In this document: one piece after another, positions 1 to 14,529 of the stretch | How the letters are laid out: every line of letters starts with the position of its first letter | Position numbering within the stretch: the first letter of the stretch is position 1 | DNA from: Vespula vulgaris | Lineage: Eukaryota; Arthropoda; Insecta; Hymenoptera; Vespidae | Assembly: GCF_905475345.1 (NCBI RefSeq) | Contig: NC_066589.1 | Location: forward strand, 8,312,501 to 8,376,500 | DNA length: 64,000 nucleotides | Direction: 5' to 3' | Notes under the pieces: model-generated | What the model saw: the letters and a program-made list of their open reading frames with translations, nothing else | The model's database searches: none | What the model was told of the DNA's origin: nothing | Position numbers and translations under genes: made by a program

Positions 1-3000
1 CAAGCCTCTTGATTTGTCGGTAAACGCCACAAGAAGTGTCTACAATCGTGATAAAGACGCCAAAATAAAGGAAAGGTATCCTTATTTAGATTTACCTGCT
101 GCTGGTGATAAGAGAACAGTACAGACAAGTTATCCCGTTATAACACAAACAGATTTTTTCTGCAACACGAACGATTCTTTTGCGGCGAAGTACAAAGAAT
201 TGAATGATGATTTATTGAAACTTTTGAATTTGAATAATTTATCATGTAAATTTAAGTGCGATACAACACAACCTAATGTAGCCCAAGAGAACATATCCAC
301 GGATATTAAGTTGAATAGTAAATCCGCTTTGGATATAAATTTGAAACAAGAAAGTAAGCTCGTCTTAGACAAATATTTTAAGGGAAGAACATTTATGCTT
401 TCACATGAAAAAAGGGGAAGAGGAACAAACTTGAATGACAGATACGGTAATATCAAAGAAGAGTATAGTACGGAGGAGTTATTAGATAAGGCTGAGAGTA
501 TAGATCCCATAACTGCCGCTTCTAAGATCACACTGGGAAATTGGGAAGGAGGTGCAATGTCGGGGCAATATCCGGGTCACAGCCGACCACCGGTTGGCAC
601 TCCTCCACCTCAAACAGTTTGGAATCATCTCACAATGACACAGGGTCAAGGTAACATTTTTTATGGTAACTGTAATATTTTTTATCGAAGTATTAACGTG
701 TCGGACCTTTTACAATGTATTTATGTATATCGTAGGCTTAAATATTCACCCATCAGGATTACCTGGTGCTGCTTTGAATCCAGCTGGCTTTTATACTCAC
801 CCATCTATATCCAGAGCGTCTCATTTAACGCCACAGTTGACTCCTCAACTTGCGCATACTCAAGCACCACCAACATGGCATACACCTACAGTACCATCAA
901 AAACTGTTACGCCATCTAATACTCCTGGCAATCCGTTGTTTAGTTTACAAATGTTAGTTGACAATAGACAAAACCAAAATCAGTACAGAAACTCACCAGG
1001 TTCTCAGAACACACTTGATCTTTCTGCTACATCGGATATTATCCCAGAAAATTATTCTCGTATACCTCAAGATATTCCCATTAGTTTAACAGCACGAAAT
1101 GTGGATAAAGGTAGTCGGAATGGAAACATAATCTCTCCACCGATACCTCTTAACGGAGAAACCTCTTCGGACAGTGGAATTAGTTCGTCCGTTCCAACAC
1201 CTAATTCCGTCAGTGAACCAGTGTCATTGTCGACAAAAGAAATAACGACTCCAAAAATTACAGTGAAAAATTTTGAAAGCAACTTAAAAGGTGTTGCCAA
1301 CATCCACGATAAGATTAAGGAGATAAGTGTCGACAGTTTCGCACAAAAAGTTATTAATTTGCCGCCTAGTGTAACGATCGAACGTGTGGTCGCGGAAAAG
1401 AAAGAATCAGAAATTACGAAAAGTAAAGATACGTTGAGTGTAATTGCACAAGTGCCAAGGAATGTTTTACCTGTTATCGTCAACCTTACGTCAAAAATGG
1501 AGAAGGATGTTACAGACAGTCCTAAAAGGGAATCGTCTTCCGAACGGGACAAAAAGCACGAAGAAACGAGTGTTAGGTCACCCAAGAACTTACCAAAAAG
1601 GAGCGGTAAAAAGGGTGTAGACTCTTTGTTGGAGAAATTAGAAGGTGGAAATAAGAAGCTCGGCGGTACTGAAAATATAGGTTCCGTTATAGTAATGCCG
1701 GTCGAAGAAAAAGATACATCGAGCGTTAAAAGCATGTCACCTGAAAGGCAAAAGTCCAAATCTCCAAATAGAGAAGACGAAGTTGTATCACCAGCATTCA
1801 GTAACGACGATTCCAATGATAATACCAAACAACGTAGGAAAAGGAAATTAGAGAAACCTGTAAGACTTAGTAAAGATTCAAAGACGGAAGTAGAAGACAT
1901 GGAACTTGAACCAACAGAACCAACGGAACCGAGAACGAGGGAGTCGATACCAGAGGAAGCAGTAGTCAATTGTACTCCGACGACAGCTGTGAAAGTAGAA
2001 GAACAGGTTGAGAGCGTAGAGCAGAGGTTAGACGAAAAGATAAATGATAATGTAAACGAGAACGAAAACGAACACGATAACGAAAACGAGATAGAGAACG
2101 AAAACGAAAGTGAAAACAATGTCGAAGAGAGAAACGAAGAAAATCAACCGGTGAGGAGGCGGAGAAGTAGCGAAAGTTCTACTACAAATTCGACCTCGGC
2201 GAATCAAAGGGTGCGGAGAAAATCCAGCGACGACGCGACTGAATTTTCGAAGGTAACGAGTCCAAAAGCTGTTAACAATACAAATCCGTTCAATGAAGTT
2301 GAATCAGAATTGGAGAAGATGTTTGCCGGTATCGTTGAAACAGAGCCAGACGTTAAAAAAGAAGAGACTAAAGTAGAATTTTCTGTCTCTGGTCAAAGTG
2401 AACATATAACGAAGGTTGAAAATATTGAAAATAATATCTTGCAAACTAAGGACACTCAGAACGTAGAGCCTACCGATGTATCTTCTACGGTAGATACCAA
2501 ATTGTCAGGAAAGAAAGGAAAGAAGGGAAAGGTTCAAGGTGGTAAAAGGAAACTCTCTAGATCTACGGAGAATATTTTTGGAAACGTTGGTAGCGAATCA
2601 CCTCAGAAGGACTCTAAGAAGAGACGTACGTCTAAGAGTTTGAAGAAACAAGAATTCTCGAAGAAGGTTAAGAAGAATACGAAGATCGAAGGATATCGGG
2701 AAATGGCATACGACTCGGGATCAAACGCGAGTTCGATTAGATCTCGTGGACCAGTGGTTCACGTCGAAGGACCAAGGGATAGTCCTTTGAGTATTCAAGT
2801 GGTTAACGCGCCGAGGGAAGAAGAGGAAGAAAAAAATAAAGAAAAGAGAAAAACTATTGGTAATGGAAATGCAGGCAGAAGTAAAAGGCTCAGTCATCAA
2901 AACGATTTAGATTATAGAGGTACGTATATAACTTTAAACGATTTACATTTTATATTCTTTCGATCTAATCTATTTAACATCGTTTATAGGTAAAGTCAGT

Positions 3001-3880
3001 AGAGCAGGTCTTTTTAGTTCCACTTTATCGTCCAGATATGACGCACATACGACTGACTCCACGTGGGTTTGTGTATTTTGCAAACAAGGCCCACACAGTG
3101 TCATACCAGGAGACCCATCTAGACCTCATCCAAATTTGGCAGGTCCTCATATTGCACCGGGAACGTACACGGTACGTATATGTTTCGTTTAGAAAACGAT
3201 TCATTACCGTAACGGTACTTGCAACGGCATTATTATTATTTGCTTATTATTTGTTGTTTTTCTAGGTTCCAGCAGGTGTCTTAAGCGATTTATTTGGTCC
3301 GTATTTAATTGGAAAAGAACGTTTGGAAGACGGAATCCTTTCGGCCGACGAGCAGGAGATAACGACGGAGCAAAAGAAGGGTGGAAAGAATAAAAGAAGT
3401 CTGAGGTACGCTGGACTGGCCGATCAGTTTTCCGCGAAGATGAGTAAAAAGAAAAGGAATTCGGTCGAAAGTAATACTAATGCAATGTTTACTGGAATGA
3501 CCGTAATTCCTGGCGAGGAACAACGTTGGGAAGTTTGGCTTCACGAACAGTGTGCTGTTTGGGCTGCGGGTGTTTATATGGCTGGTGAGTATACGCGTGC
3601 GTTCGAAGATATCGAGCAGAGTGACGTTGGGATTTGTACGATACTAAAGGATACTGATTTTTTGTTTTTTTTTCTAGGTGGAAGAGTGACTGGTTTGCAA
3701 GAAGCTGTGTGGGATGCTGCAAAGTCGGTTTGTGATTCTTGCGGTTTAACGGGCGCGAACATTGGTTGCGTTAAACGCGGATGTAAAGCTGTTACACATT
3801 ATCCCTGTGCTTTGACAAAAGGTTGGCATTTGGATATGAATCAATACATACCTAAGTGCAACCTTCATCGAGTTACGTGA
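1..3880 (+). CDS. TCF20/RAI1-like nuclear protein with C-terminal extended PHD finger (5' partial)
   Basis: Five exons can be joined: before 1 to 650, 736-2919, 2990-3171, 3266-3584 and 3678-3880; all junctions are GT-AG, the phases agree, and the TGA is at 3878-3880. The 1178 visible residues are mostly low-complexity, charged and Ser/Pro-rich, with Lys/Arg clusters likely to be nuclear localisation signals. The last ~190 residues form an extended PHD finger: WVCVFCKQGPHSV, DLFGPYLIG, then a Cys/His set with HEQCAVWAAGVY, GGRVTGLQEAVW, CDSCGLTGANIGC and HYPCALTKGWH. This arrangement is that of the TCF20/RAI1 family, whose finger binds nucleosomes and which acts as a transcriptional co-regulator. 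The start lies upstream of the window, since the frame is open to base 2. The family call is firm; the exact ortholog name is less so. Human TCF20 and RAI1 are much longer (about 1900 residues), so a large N-terminal part may be missing here or insects may have a shorter protein. Confidence 0.85.
2041..2150 (+). repeat. In-frame Asn-Glu repeat within the TCF20-like gene
   Basis: Repeats of GAAAACGA-like units encode a run of alternating Asn and Glu (NENENEHDNENEIENENES) in the middle of the large exon. It makes the central part of the protein strongly acidic and is probably a length-variable coding repeat. Confidence 0.7.
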
Positions 3881-5740
3881 AATTTCGGTGAGTGCGTGTG
3901 TATAGACTAAGTTGAAATAGTTAATATTCATTATGCCACTCTGAGAGATCCTGTTTGACAGCGCGTGCACCGAATGACAGGCAATAAATATAAGGTATAA
4001 ATTATAAAAATTGTTTTGTGTGTGACTGATGATAAGCCTTACTAGTTGGTAAGGTAAGTCCGATTTAGCAGAGCGTAAAGCAAAACGTCTGCAAATATTA
4101 TATTGCATATACTTGTACGTGTGTGTACACATTTTTTTATTATATTTATTTTTAAAACTATTCTTGATAATTAGAAAACAAATGTGAATAGAGAATGGAT
4201 ATATAACGTTACCTGAATATTAGTTGCATAACTTGATCCAGATCTTAAAATTACATTATGCTGCCTTGCATTTAACGTTCAAAAAGCGTTTTGAAATTTA
4301 CGCTCCGTGTCATTCGATGCATAGGTATGTTTGAAGTGTGAAAGAGATGAATGTAAGGATAGTGATGTGTCAATTTACAGATATGAAGTCTAGAATCAAT
4401 ATGCTCGAGAGAAAGACTTTCCAATGTACAAGATGTTCAAATGAGAATGCTATTAAACTGTCTCTGAGAATTACAACAAATTAACGGAAACGACAAAATT
4501 TCTCGTTAATTAAATTTAATTCGTTGTCATGGCCTGTGGCCTTGAACAGTGGCCTTTCGACTTAATATAAAAAAAAAAAAAACGAAAAAAAAGAAAAAAA
4601 AAAGAAGCAAAGTTTTTATTTAAAAATCTGTAGAATAGGTGGATCGCGCTATCAAGGAAATAAGATGTTAATCAAAAAGAAAACGTTTGCTTTTTTACTC
4701 ACTCAGTGAAACACTTGGAAACACTTGAAATATTTTCCTGAAACATCGTGTACGCAGGAACAATGTACAGGGCATATTGGATTAAGATTTTTGGACTCAA
4801 TGAATGACAGGGGGCTGGATAATAATAGACAACTGACAAACAAGCGAGACGGATAATGCAGTAACTTTTTTAACGAGCGCTAAAAATGTTTGGATATACA
4901 AGTGTTCTCTTATAAGAAAAAGAAACAAATAGAAAAGGGATATTTTTTATATTTATTAAGAATACGTTAGTCCTCACAAATATAAAGTCTCGCATATTTT
5001 ATATGTATATCGTTCGAGATGAATAAAATATAACAATGCATTAACATTAATTTATATGTTTAATGTCGTTGCATTCCAAGCGTTTTTCGATGTCTAGTAA
5101 AAATAAAACAACAACAACAACAACAACAATAACATCAACAAAAAAATATACAAAACATTAGTAAAGGTAGTATCGTTATCAAAGAACATAGTCACGACAA
5201 AAGGAAGAAATTTTTAATTTCCAACAAAAATAAGATTCAATTTATTTCATTGACAGAGAACACTTGAAAAAGATTAATGCCGGCATTGCTTGTACTATCT
5301 TGTAACAAAATATTATAAATGGAAAAGACTAATTTGACTTTATATGATAGAGACATAATGATTGTAACGTCACCATCTTTAGTAATGTATTTTACGTTGC
5401 GTTAGATCAGTGATTACAATCCAAACCACGCGGGTACATCTTAGTGATTAAATTAATCGCTAATACTTATATTATACTACTGTTATTATTTTTAAATCTA
5501 ACTATTATATTGATTTACACATTATACTGTTTTTCATACTAATGTTATTACGATCATCTTCGTCATTGCCATTGTCATTTTTCATTTTCACCACTTTATA
5601 TAAGAGCATAAGAGAGGCAGTTTTTGCTATGTGACAAGTGTAAGAACATTCACGAATGATTCTCTTGATGTATCAGGGAGAAATAGCAAAAATCAGGAAA
5701 ATTGTATAAAAATAATATTATATATATATAACACACATAG

Positions 5741-5771
<31 letters not shown>

Positions 5772-7330
5772 CAATGTACATAATATTAATTTGCGTAGAC
5801 AAAAAAGTATATATATATATATATATTATATATATATGCATGTGCGCGCATGCATACGAACACACGAGACACAAAATACACACTCTACAAATAGTTTTCA
5901 CTCCTCCTCCCACAGCACAGAGTATGGTAATTAAATGTAATCATTTTTAAATATTAGCCGTTTAGAAAGGAACGATAACTTGTCGAACACATAAATGAAT
6001 TCTTTGTACATATATACCGTACATAGTAACAAATATCTTGTAAAAAAATGGTTCAAGAGGAGCGCGAAGAAGCATTTTATTTAAAAAGAAAAAAAAAAAA
6101 TGAAGAAGAAGAAGTATAATGTTTCTTGAAACATAGAAGAAATATAAAATTCAAAGCGAAAGAGTCTGATTTTTTCCTAAACATCTATATAAAGACACTG
6201 CTTCAAAGTGTTCCTATGTCAAGCGTGGTCTTTCTAAGAAAAGAACAAAGACGGCCAAACTATCGTTAAAAATTTAACGAAAAAGATGTTTAATTGTAAA
6301 CAAAACGCTTATATTCTACAATTGTGTATGAAAAGGAAGTAAGATTCTATCTTAGAAAAATAATTGTAATATTAATACTTGTGATACAAAGAAAGGAAAT
6401 CTCTGGAGAACAAAAAAAAAAAAGAAAAAAGAAAAGAAAAGAAAGAAAACGACGGAGTGACTAATTTTCGATATATTCTTTGGTTTTTTTTTTCTTTTTC
6501 CACTACTCTGCGTACATAGAAGACCAATTATATATGGGATAGTCGTGTGTACAGTTCACTTTTGTAGTAAGTCGCTATAACGTTGTATACATATTGTATT
6601 TCTTAGTCCATTCGTGGTAAGGACGATTGCCAAGGAGTAATGACCTATTACCAAAATTATGATTATAAAAAATATAAAGGTCTCTTTGTACGCATAGTTG
6701 ATTAAATAAACTTCAATAAATTTTCAAAGCGATGTGGGTAAGGTACTTGTGATTTGTATAAATGAAAGAAAGGCTTGTAAATTGCCGAGATAATGGTAGC
6801 AAGAGCAAACCAAAATGATAATTAAGCAAAGAGAAACCTGAATATCACAATGCCTAAGTAATTTGTATAAAATATAAATCTGTAAAGTAAAAATATATCG
6901 CTGCGTGATATGTGGTGAGAGAGGATTGGTAGTAATGATCGCTACTACTGGTAACAAGAGGAAAAAAAAAGAAAATGAAAAAAAGAAAAAAAAAGAATAT
7001 GATAATTATGTATCGTTAACGAACGTTAGATATTTTTATTCCTTCCCTCTCGGTACCGTAAACATGATTCAATACAAAGTCTATTTTTTCTTCTTTCTCT
7101 TCTTCTCGATCCTTTCCCCTTAAATATCTTCCCTTTACAAATCGACTAGATATACGCATTTTTTGTGACCTGGTTTGATGTTAATAATCGTTAAGAAAGA
7201 TATCGGTTTCAATCTATTTAATAATATGGAATGGTAGAGGAATCGGCGAATTGTATTTGAAATCGATAAAACAATACGATTAAGTATACATCTTTGTGTA
7301 ATATAAATATGAAGAATAATAAAATACGGT
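3881..7330 (+). other. Probable 3' UTR and downstream spacer of the TCF20-like gene
   Basis: No coding exon is visible. The sequence is AT-rich, with homopolymer A and T tracts, TA runs at 5741-5766 and 5808-5837, and several AATAAA-type signals; the closely spaced pair near 6703-6720 and another around 7315-7325 are the best candidates for the transcript end. Where the 3' UTR stops cannot be decided without transcript data. Confidence 0.5.
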
Positions 7331-7539
7331 ATAAATCGTAAGACTGTTATAGCGGGATTATTTTTTCATAATCCTAATACATAACGGTTCATTAAGGTTT
7401 TGTTAATATTCGATCCAACTTTTATATATACATATATATATACATATACATCTCTATATATACGTATATACACATATATACTTGAGAGGGAGTTGGTAAG
7501 AAAGCAAAAAAGAAAAACAATTAGAATATCTTTCAAATT

Positions 7540-7822
7540 TTTCATTTGCGCGCTCTCGCGTTTGCCCGCGTTTTGATTCGAACGTCGAACGCGCATGCGC
7601 GTGCCGCCAGAGTTCACCGTCCCTAGAGATTTGGCAACATCGACTCTCAGCCGTACGCTTTTCCGCGTCCGTTCTTCAGTGTGTCACCGAACGTCGCAAG
7701 GGATGGTTCGTTTTTTCACACTTGCCGGTAGCTACGTTAGTGCATTTCTACGATTACGGTTATGAGCTAGAGCGAAGTTATCGTGATTTTTCGTGCCGTT
7801 TGGAGAATAATGTCGACTCAGA
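7540..7822 (+). promoter_or_regulatory. Promoter and 5' UTR of the membrane-protein gene, with NRF1-type palindrome
   Basis: A CpG-rich block interrupts the AT-rich surroundings just before the first coding exon. It contains the perfect palindrome GCGCATGCGC at 7591-7600, the binding sequence of NRF1 (erect wing in flies), a common core-promoter element of broadly expressed metazoan genes. A seven-codon upstream ORF (7810-7830) starts 13 bases before the main ATG and overlaps it in another frame. Confidence 0.5.
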
Positions 7823-8308
7823 ATGCATAACTTTGCAACGGTGGTGAAATTGTGCGCCGCCCTTCTCTTCTGTCTTATGGATTCTGTTTGGGCCCAAGCT
7901 GAATTTCAAGGTATTACAAATATTTTATTAATTTAATAATATTTCATATTTGATAAAAGATCATTATATTATATTTAATTTAATCGAATACAGGTGTTAA
8001 CGCATCGTTAACCCTCTCTATTGTTTTCTCATATGTTTTCGTTTGATCCTTTGCCAGGCGCAACAGAGTTCGATATCGAATCGAATTAATTTAGTTATAG
8101 ATCCTTGATTTATCATCGATTTATTTATTTGTAAAACAAGTTAGAGAAAATGTCGAAAATTTCTTGTCCTCTTAGATTGATCATTGATGTATAACTTCGA
8201 CTCTTCCAACCTTAATAACAATACATCTTACCTGAGTATTTCTTCGAAAGATGCGAGTTTAAACCCGTCGAGTCTAACCTCTTTTTACCTGTGAGGATAT
8301 TACCTACC

Positions 8309-8356
<48 letters not shown>

Positions 8357-11300
8357 GTGTATATATACAGTGTATGTATATATATATATATATCCACAAA
8401 TATATAAATTTTTACATTAATAACATATGTATATTTCGTAGTATTAGTTCGATAAATGTTTTAAAAAATTGACCTTATTAACCGTTTACACTCAGAGAAA
8501 TAAAGTTTACATTACGACTCGATAAAACAACGTTGTTTATGTAACGAATTTTATCTCCAAGTAATTCATCCGATATGTAAACTTTGTCTCTTTATACAGT
8601 GTACTCTTATAAGTATTATATCGAATGATTGAGAAGTTGTAAATAACAGTGTGAAAAGTCACATTTCTTTTCACATTTGTATTTTAAATAAATATTTATA
8701 AGGTTAAGGTTTCTATGTCAGGTAGAAGAAAACCTAGTCTGTTTCGTTCGTTCACACTCGCGTACACATCGTTTCGTCTAACGAAAATTTCATAAAGCTA
8801 AAGTGTTGAAATTGATCGATCGTTAAGACTATAGTAACTCGAGAGGGTTACGTAAAATCATTGAGTAATTGTTTTGGCGTGTCTTCCCTTGCTCGAAAAA
8901 TATTGAAAGTATTAGATGTGAGTTTGACGAAAAAAGAAAAAAAAAAAGAAGAAGAAAAAGGAAAAAGGAAATTAAAAATAAATATAAAAAAAAATAAATA
9001 GATAAATATTAAATAACTTTAATAGATACAATATCGAATATAGATATAGTATTGAATTTTATATTATCCAAAGAGCGTACTATTCCGAAGAAGTCGGACA
9101 CGATCGTAACTTCGATATGCTCCTTCCTTCTCCAGTCTTCCCACAAAATTTCGTAACAGTCGATGATTCTTCGTCTTTCTCGATCGAGAATTTTCCTTCG
9201 TTCAATTCGTGGCAGCATTCAACGATCGCGATCGAGCGTTCATCGACGCGGAACTAACGTTACAAATTCATGGAATATCATGATTTTAAAATCACAATAA
9301 ACCGTTTTACAATATCCAAGTTGTATTCGTGAAAATCGTATCTTTTTCAAAGTAATATAATCTTTTTTAAGCGATAATCGTATAAACAATTCAAAGTTCG
9401 TTTCAAAGATTGGTTTTTATCTATCTTTAGAAGATATAAATATTAGCAATTTTTTGCATATATATATATATATACATAAAAAAAGAAAGATCGTAAAGAT
9501 TAAACGACGTAGATCTTCGAATTACGAACTCTGCTTTCATCCCTTGCTGTTTTAAAAAGAGTTCTTTAAACTCGCAGGGAATGTCAGCTTTCTTGGAGTT
9601 TCGAGACACTTGAACTCGTTCGTCGAAGTGCTTCCCGTTTATTTTTCGCGGGCGAAGAGATGCGTCACGTGACGTCTCGTTCAACTTTACCGCGAACTTC
9701 TGACGCTGTTCGACTTTGCTAGCAATAAATTCTTTATACATTGAAGAAGAAACTTTGGGAAGTTATTCAAATCAATTTGAAAAGGAATTTGCTATAGTTC
9801 TTCCTATTTATTAGATTTATTGGGAAAATTGTTAATATTAAATAAAAATTATATCATTCATTAAATAATAAATAAACGATATACAAATATATATATATAT
9901 ATATATACATATATATTTTTCTATTTATTTAAAAAGCTTGCAAAAGTTGTCGATAAATATAATATTCTCTAAAAATGAGTACTTTAGAAAATCTATTAAA
10001 TACAAATATTATAATAAAATAACACTTTACCAATATACTTTATAATTAAGAGTACAATATTTTATAATATTTGAATTACAATGATATCCTTATATAATAC
10101 AGTAATACTTTATAATAATAAAAATTTGTATAATAAACAACGATCGAACGTTATTATTTGAATAAATTTTTCATAAACGTGTTTATTCTTATCTACACGA
10201 GAAAATGGAAGTATCGAGCGTGTAATTTCGTTTCGCCCAGAAATTGTATTACTGTCGGTCACCCGGTAACCCACCATCCGTACGCTTATCGTAGCAATGT
10301 TTCGCAGGTGCAGCACAGCAGAAATCCTTTTGCCGGCACTCGCACACTCTCTTTTACTTGTCCGGCCTTCATTCGACGAAGGTAGTATACTCGAGAGCAA
10401 TGGAAAAGAGTGCAACGATCTTACGATCACTTGGACAAGATGAGAGCCTTTTCTCTTTCGTCGAACTTTTCAAGTAATCCAACTAAGGGAAATCGTCTCT
10501 CTTTCTCTCTCTCTCTCTCTTTCTTTTTTTCTTTTTTTTTCCTCCTTTCTTTCTACGTATAAGATCGATTTCTTTCTAGAAAATAATCTCTCAAAGAACT
10601 TGCACGTGAACGCGTCTTATGAAATTATAGTGAAAGTTAGAAACGAATGGAACAAGATGAAGACTAAAATAAATCAATAAAAGATTTATCCTTTTTCTCT
10701 CTCTCTCTCTCTGTCTTTCTATATTTATCTCTCTCGAATTCTTCTTATTCATCGTGATCGAACAGCGATTGAAATGATTTTTTCAGTCACTGTACAAATT
10801 AATAATTCTTTTTCTCATAATCTTCGTCCGATATTAAATAATAGTAATACACGTACACATTATCTTCGTTGTAATTAACGATGATATTATAATGAAAGTT
10901 AGAAATTAACGTAAGAAGGAGGAAAGAAGATTCGAAAGATCCATCCTTTCACTGGAATTCTTTTATCATTGGTTGAACATTGCCTGAAAGATTTGTTTTT
11001 TCTTTTCTTTTTTTTTTTCTTTTCGATCAATGTAAAAATTATTATTCCTTTTTTTTCTTTTTTTCTTCATAATCGTCACGTCATATTTATCTTATGTAAT
11101 AAATGCAAAATGTTCGAAATCATTGTAATTAATGATAACGCTTACTATTCTTTTTTATTTTTTTACTTTTCGATCATTTTTATATTCGCGAATTTTTAAT
11201 TTCGAAATGTTATACAAGAAGCGTGGTTTCTCCAAGGTCTCTTTCGCGATTTGTGTCGAGTAATTTCTTTTTTTTGCTTTTTTTCAACGATAAGACAGGC

Positions 11301-13272
11301 TCCCTTTTTATTGTTTAGAAAGAATGACGTGGCCGTGACAATTAGACCGATCTACCTGCAGGTTTCGTGATAGAAGTGAAAGGAGAGGAGAGAGAGAGAG
11401 AGAGAGAGAGAACCGTTTTCACGTTCGGTCGTTTCTCGTGCTTAGTTGATGTAAAAGTGTATGTTTCATGCTTCTTGTTTCTTCGATGGTTCTTCTCGAG
11501 TATCAAGATAAACGAGAAAGAATTTTCAAATGTAACTCTTGTAAGAGTTTCTCGATCTCTTTCGTCGTTCCAATTTCTTTTTTTTTTTTCATTTCATCTT
11601 TATTACACGATCGAATTGTATTAAAAGATTTACTATAATAACATTTAAAAAATTATTAATAAGTCCAAGTCTGTTTTGCAATAACAATAGTAGACTGTAT
11701 TTTAATTAGTCAATGTTAATTCTGAGTTTTTTTTTCTTTTTAATAATTTTTATCTCATAAAAAAGAAATAAATGATTTTGGAAAATTCATTTGGAACCGA
11801 ATTCGAATAATGATTTTATCAAAAATTAGTTATAATAATGTTAGATTTCACTATAGTTTGTTAATGTCGAATATGTTATTATTAATATATTATCAATATT
11901 TGTATAATTTTGTTCTGATAGAAAAGAAAAGAATTTCTTTTATTCTAAGGTCATTGTCGAGAATAGAAAAAGAAAAACTACCTGCGCCCGCGGTATGTGA
12001 GAAAGAAAGAGAGAGAGAGAAAAAGAGAGGAGTACACGCTCAATGTATATTCGTCTTTCAAGAGAGGTCTCACATTATCTTTTTATCCTTCCTTCCTTCG
12101 TCCTTATCTCTCTTTCCTTCTTCCGCTAGGCTTTCGCGTGAGGATAGTTTCTAGCAGAACGAAAGCACGAAAGATAAAACATATAACATACCGTACTACG
12201 TATTTAAATATGTACATACACACACATACTATATATATATATATTATACATGTCATATATATATAATGTATTACATATATATATATATATATATGTCATA
12301 TATATATATATATCTTTAATGTGTGTGTATGTGTGTGTATACACATACATTTAGATACATAAGTATGTAAGATATATGGATACATAAGTACGCGTATGTA
12401 TAACATCCAAACGTTCTTCTACATACTTCCTCGACATTTTGATTATTTAAATGGTAAAGACGAATCGGTTTCTACCAACGATAGATTCTATTTTTGTTTA
12501 CTCCGATCCGCTTGAAAATACATACAACTTTTGTGATTTCTCCGTAAAATCGATGTGAATAACTATTCTCAGTTTCAAGATCAGAGATCGTTCTCTTCGA
12601 TCCATTCTGCGTAAGCAGAACGGTTAGAATAGAAAATTACTCTTCGTTCAACTTTAATTTACAAGTTCTTCCCCTTCTTTCCTTGAGTTAATTCGTTCTT
12701 CGTTTAATTAATAAATCGAACTAAACCTTATTAATTCATTATATATTTTTACTTCCTCTTATAGCTTTCATAATGTATTTATATATTCGTAATATCTGCA
12801 TTTTTATGTATCATTATGCTTGACCAATAATTGAAATTTGGAATAATATAATACAAGGATATTATTACATTTCAATAATCTTTACAACACTCCAATTTCA
12901 AATTCTGTTATTTTATTTTCTTTAATAATGAATATATTAAACTATATGATAATTTCATGAATAATAATCGAATAAGATATCTATAGGTATTACATATGGA
13001 TATTTAATTTCATTTAAACAATTCATTCAAGCATTTTATTTTCTATAAATAATATATTTGAATATTTGCAAATATCGCATTTACTATTACCAATTATTAT
13101 TGATTCGATATTTGATTCATTTTTTTTTTTTTTTTTTTTTATAACAATATTCCATGGATTTCATGAATTAATATTAACAATATTTTTTCCTCTCTCATTT
13201 TTTTTCCATGTGACTGGAATGCTATAGTAATAAATAGTAATAAAATAAATAACAATATCAACAAAAACAACA

Positions 13273-13313
<41 letters not shown>

Positions 13314-14489
13314 GTAATAATAATAATAACAATCCTAATGGGAACGTATCTATCCATCTCTTCCGTCTTTACTATCTGTCCCAACTGAGTACTACGCACG
13401 TATGCGAACGAGTCATTGATAGTACGATAAGCGGCAGCATCCTGCGAGTAACGAGAGAGAGAGAGAAAGAGAGAGAGAATGTATGTATGTGTGTATATCT
13501 GTTATGAGAGAGATAGAAAGAGAGAGAAACAACGATGTAAGAGTATAACCGTCGCTTAGATGGAAAGATTGCTCGGAGCTTTTTTAATTAATGCGATCGT
13601 ACGACTATTATCGGGGTCATTGTGTTCGTCCTAGAGTAAAGTACTCAAGCGTACGTCATTCTCGCGGTTCGCTTCATTAAGCTTCAGGGAGATGAGAGGA
13701 CAAGAGAGAAAAACGTTTCGAGGTTGGAAACGTTTTGCTGATTCTATTACTAGCACTATTACTATTACTACTACTACAACTAAAACTATTACTACTACCA
13801 CTACTTTTATTACTATACGTCTCGTATCGAGTTTCGTGCGGTTTCAGTCTTTTCAATGTACAAATCATACGTGTGCGAATATGTGTATGTGTTGGAATCT
13901 CAGAGTAACGTTAATTTCGACACAAAGCTTACGACTTCGTCAGCATTCATTTATTCTAACTCAAGACACGTTTTTTTTTTCTTTCTTTTTTTCTTTAAGT
14001 TAGAGATAACAATACATCAAGTTTCGACCTCTAAATTATTATGTTACATTATATTATTTTATTTATTTATTTTTCTTCTTTATTATTATTTACCTCCCAA
14101 AGAGACGTTTATTCCGAATTAATTTCGCTACGGATAGAGATTTCTTTAATATTTATTTATTCCAACTCGAAACACATATTTCTCTTTTTAGTATTTTATA
14201 TTGATTCGAGATAATAATTCATTAATTTCGAGCTTTGAAATGTTTTATTATTAATTTGTTGTTATGAAATTAAGTTTCATTAATTTCGATCATGAAATAT
14301 TTGTTTATGATATATATTTAAGATAATAATAATTCATTAAATTCTAGCTCGGACAATTATTTCTTTTTTATTATTTACGAAATATCGTTATTTTATTATC
14401 AATTCAGATCATAATGGGATAATTTAATACTTATATACATATAAAGATTAAGTAACCGAGAATGAAATAATTTGATCATCTACCGAATG

Positions 14490-14529
<40 letters not shown>

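Noticed and set aside
1067..2119. Long minus-strand ORF (350 codons) opposite the TCF20-like exon
   Set aside because: It is a Ser/Phe-rich mirror of the charged coding exon on the plus strand, with no domain of its own.
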